Source: Chloroflexota bacterium
Lineage (GTDB): Bacteria; Chloroflexota; Anaerolineae; VGOG01
Assembly: GCA_030615705.1 (NCBI GenBank)
Contig: JAUWYT010000134.1
Span: 1-5,622, forward strand
Length of the DNA stretch: 5,622 nt
Direction of reading: 5' to 3'
Each line of letters opens with the position of its first letter. Within the stretch, counting starts at the first letter, position 1. A model generated the notes under the pieces. That model saw only the letters and a list, made by a program, of their open reading frames with translations. It did not search any database and was not told the origin of the DNA. The position numbers and the translations under genes were made by a program. Shown here one piece after another: positions 5,570 through 5,622 of this stretch.

Positions 5570-5622
5570 GAAACGGTTAACATTGATTCCAGCATACCAG
5601 CGGTATGGTGAATGTAGTTTCC
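5518..5622 (-). CDS. Fragment resembling MttB-family corrinoid methyltransferase
   Basis: The minus-strand frame entering at the right edge reads 35 residues beginning GNYIHHTAGMLESMLTVSYE and continuing QFVIDNDINGMALRA. This matches my recollection of a conserved segment in the C-terminal part of trimethylamine methyltransferase MttB-like proteins (COG5598), which move a methyl group from a methylamine or betaine to a corrinoid protein. In the family I would expect a segment like LRGIEV next. Instead the frame goes on into the antisense of the transporter (to TAG 5361-5359), with no further likeness. Both the beginning (outside the window) and the true C-terminus are missing. No amber codon for pyrrolysine can be judged from so short a piece. 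Identification rests on recognition of one motif block without a search. Confidence 0.55.

Noticed and set aside
5593..5607. Inverted repeat CATACC-AGC-GGTATG
   Set aside because: It lies within the MttB-like coding segment and is explained by the codons for His-Thr-Ala-Gly-Met; no T-run or promoter is near, so a terminator or operator is not supported.
1..5622. CRISPR array, tRNA, rRNA, insertion sequence or attachment site
   Set aside because: No regularly spaced direct repeats, cloverleaf-like segment, rRNA-like sequence, transposase frame or paired terminal repeats were seen.

Overview
The window looks like a fragment of a GC-rich bacterial chromosome, most likely from an anaerobe. Promoters are close to the sigma-70 consensus, Shine-Dalgarno (SD) sites are strong, and genes sit in tight operons. 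The gene content (FeoC-like regulator, heavy-metal-chelation protein, Mrp, an MttB-type methyltransferase fragment) fits a lineage such as Chloroflexota. That placement is a weak inference, because there is no phylogenetic marker here.

Layout. (1) 1-645, minus strand: the N-terminal 215 codons of an N6-adenine DNA methyltransferase, leaving through the left edge, driven by an extended -10 promoter at 679-707. (2) 734-2686, plus strand: a compact four-gene operon encoding a Cys-rich FeoC-like winged-helix regulator, a UbiE/MenG-like SAM methyltransferase, an AbrB/SpoVT-like protein, and an isoprenylcysteine-carboxyl-methyltransferase-like (ICMT-like) membrane protein. Only the second gene is intact. 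Each of the others can be restored by changing a single base. (3) 2743-5569, plus strand: a second operon behind a perfect TTGACA-17-TATAAT promoter. It encodes a PadR-family regulator, a DUF4213/DUF364 heavy-metal-chelation protein, an Mrp/ApbC P-loop ATPase with an N-terminal MIP18 domain, a possible very small ORF, and a NicO/TauE-like membrane transporter. (4) 5518-5622, minus strand: 35 codons that resemble the C-terminal part of MttB-family corrinoid methyltransferases. They run straight into the antisense of the truncated transporter, so this end is a rearrangement or a chimeric join.

How the genes may work together (inference). The second operon reads as a metal or Fe-S module: a PadR switch, a metal-chelation protein, an Fe-S carrier ATPase and a membrane permease. 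The first operon pairs two small-molecule methyltransferases with two putative regulators, one with a four-cysteine cluster of the kind that binds Fe-S in FeoC. Together they suggest metal or cofactor homeostasis, but no substrate can be read from the sequence.

The main caution is base quality. Three, possibly four, single-base indels and one apparent chimeric junction in 5.6 kb fit sequencing or assembly error at least as well as gene decay.
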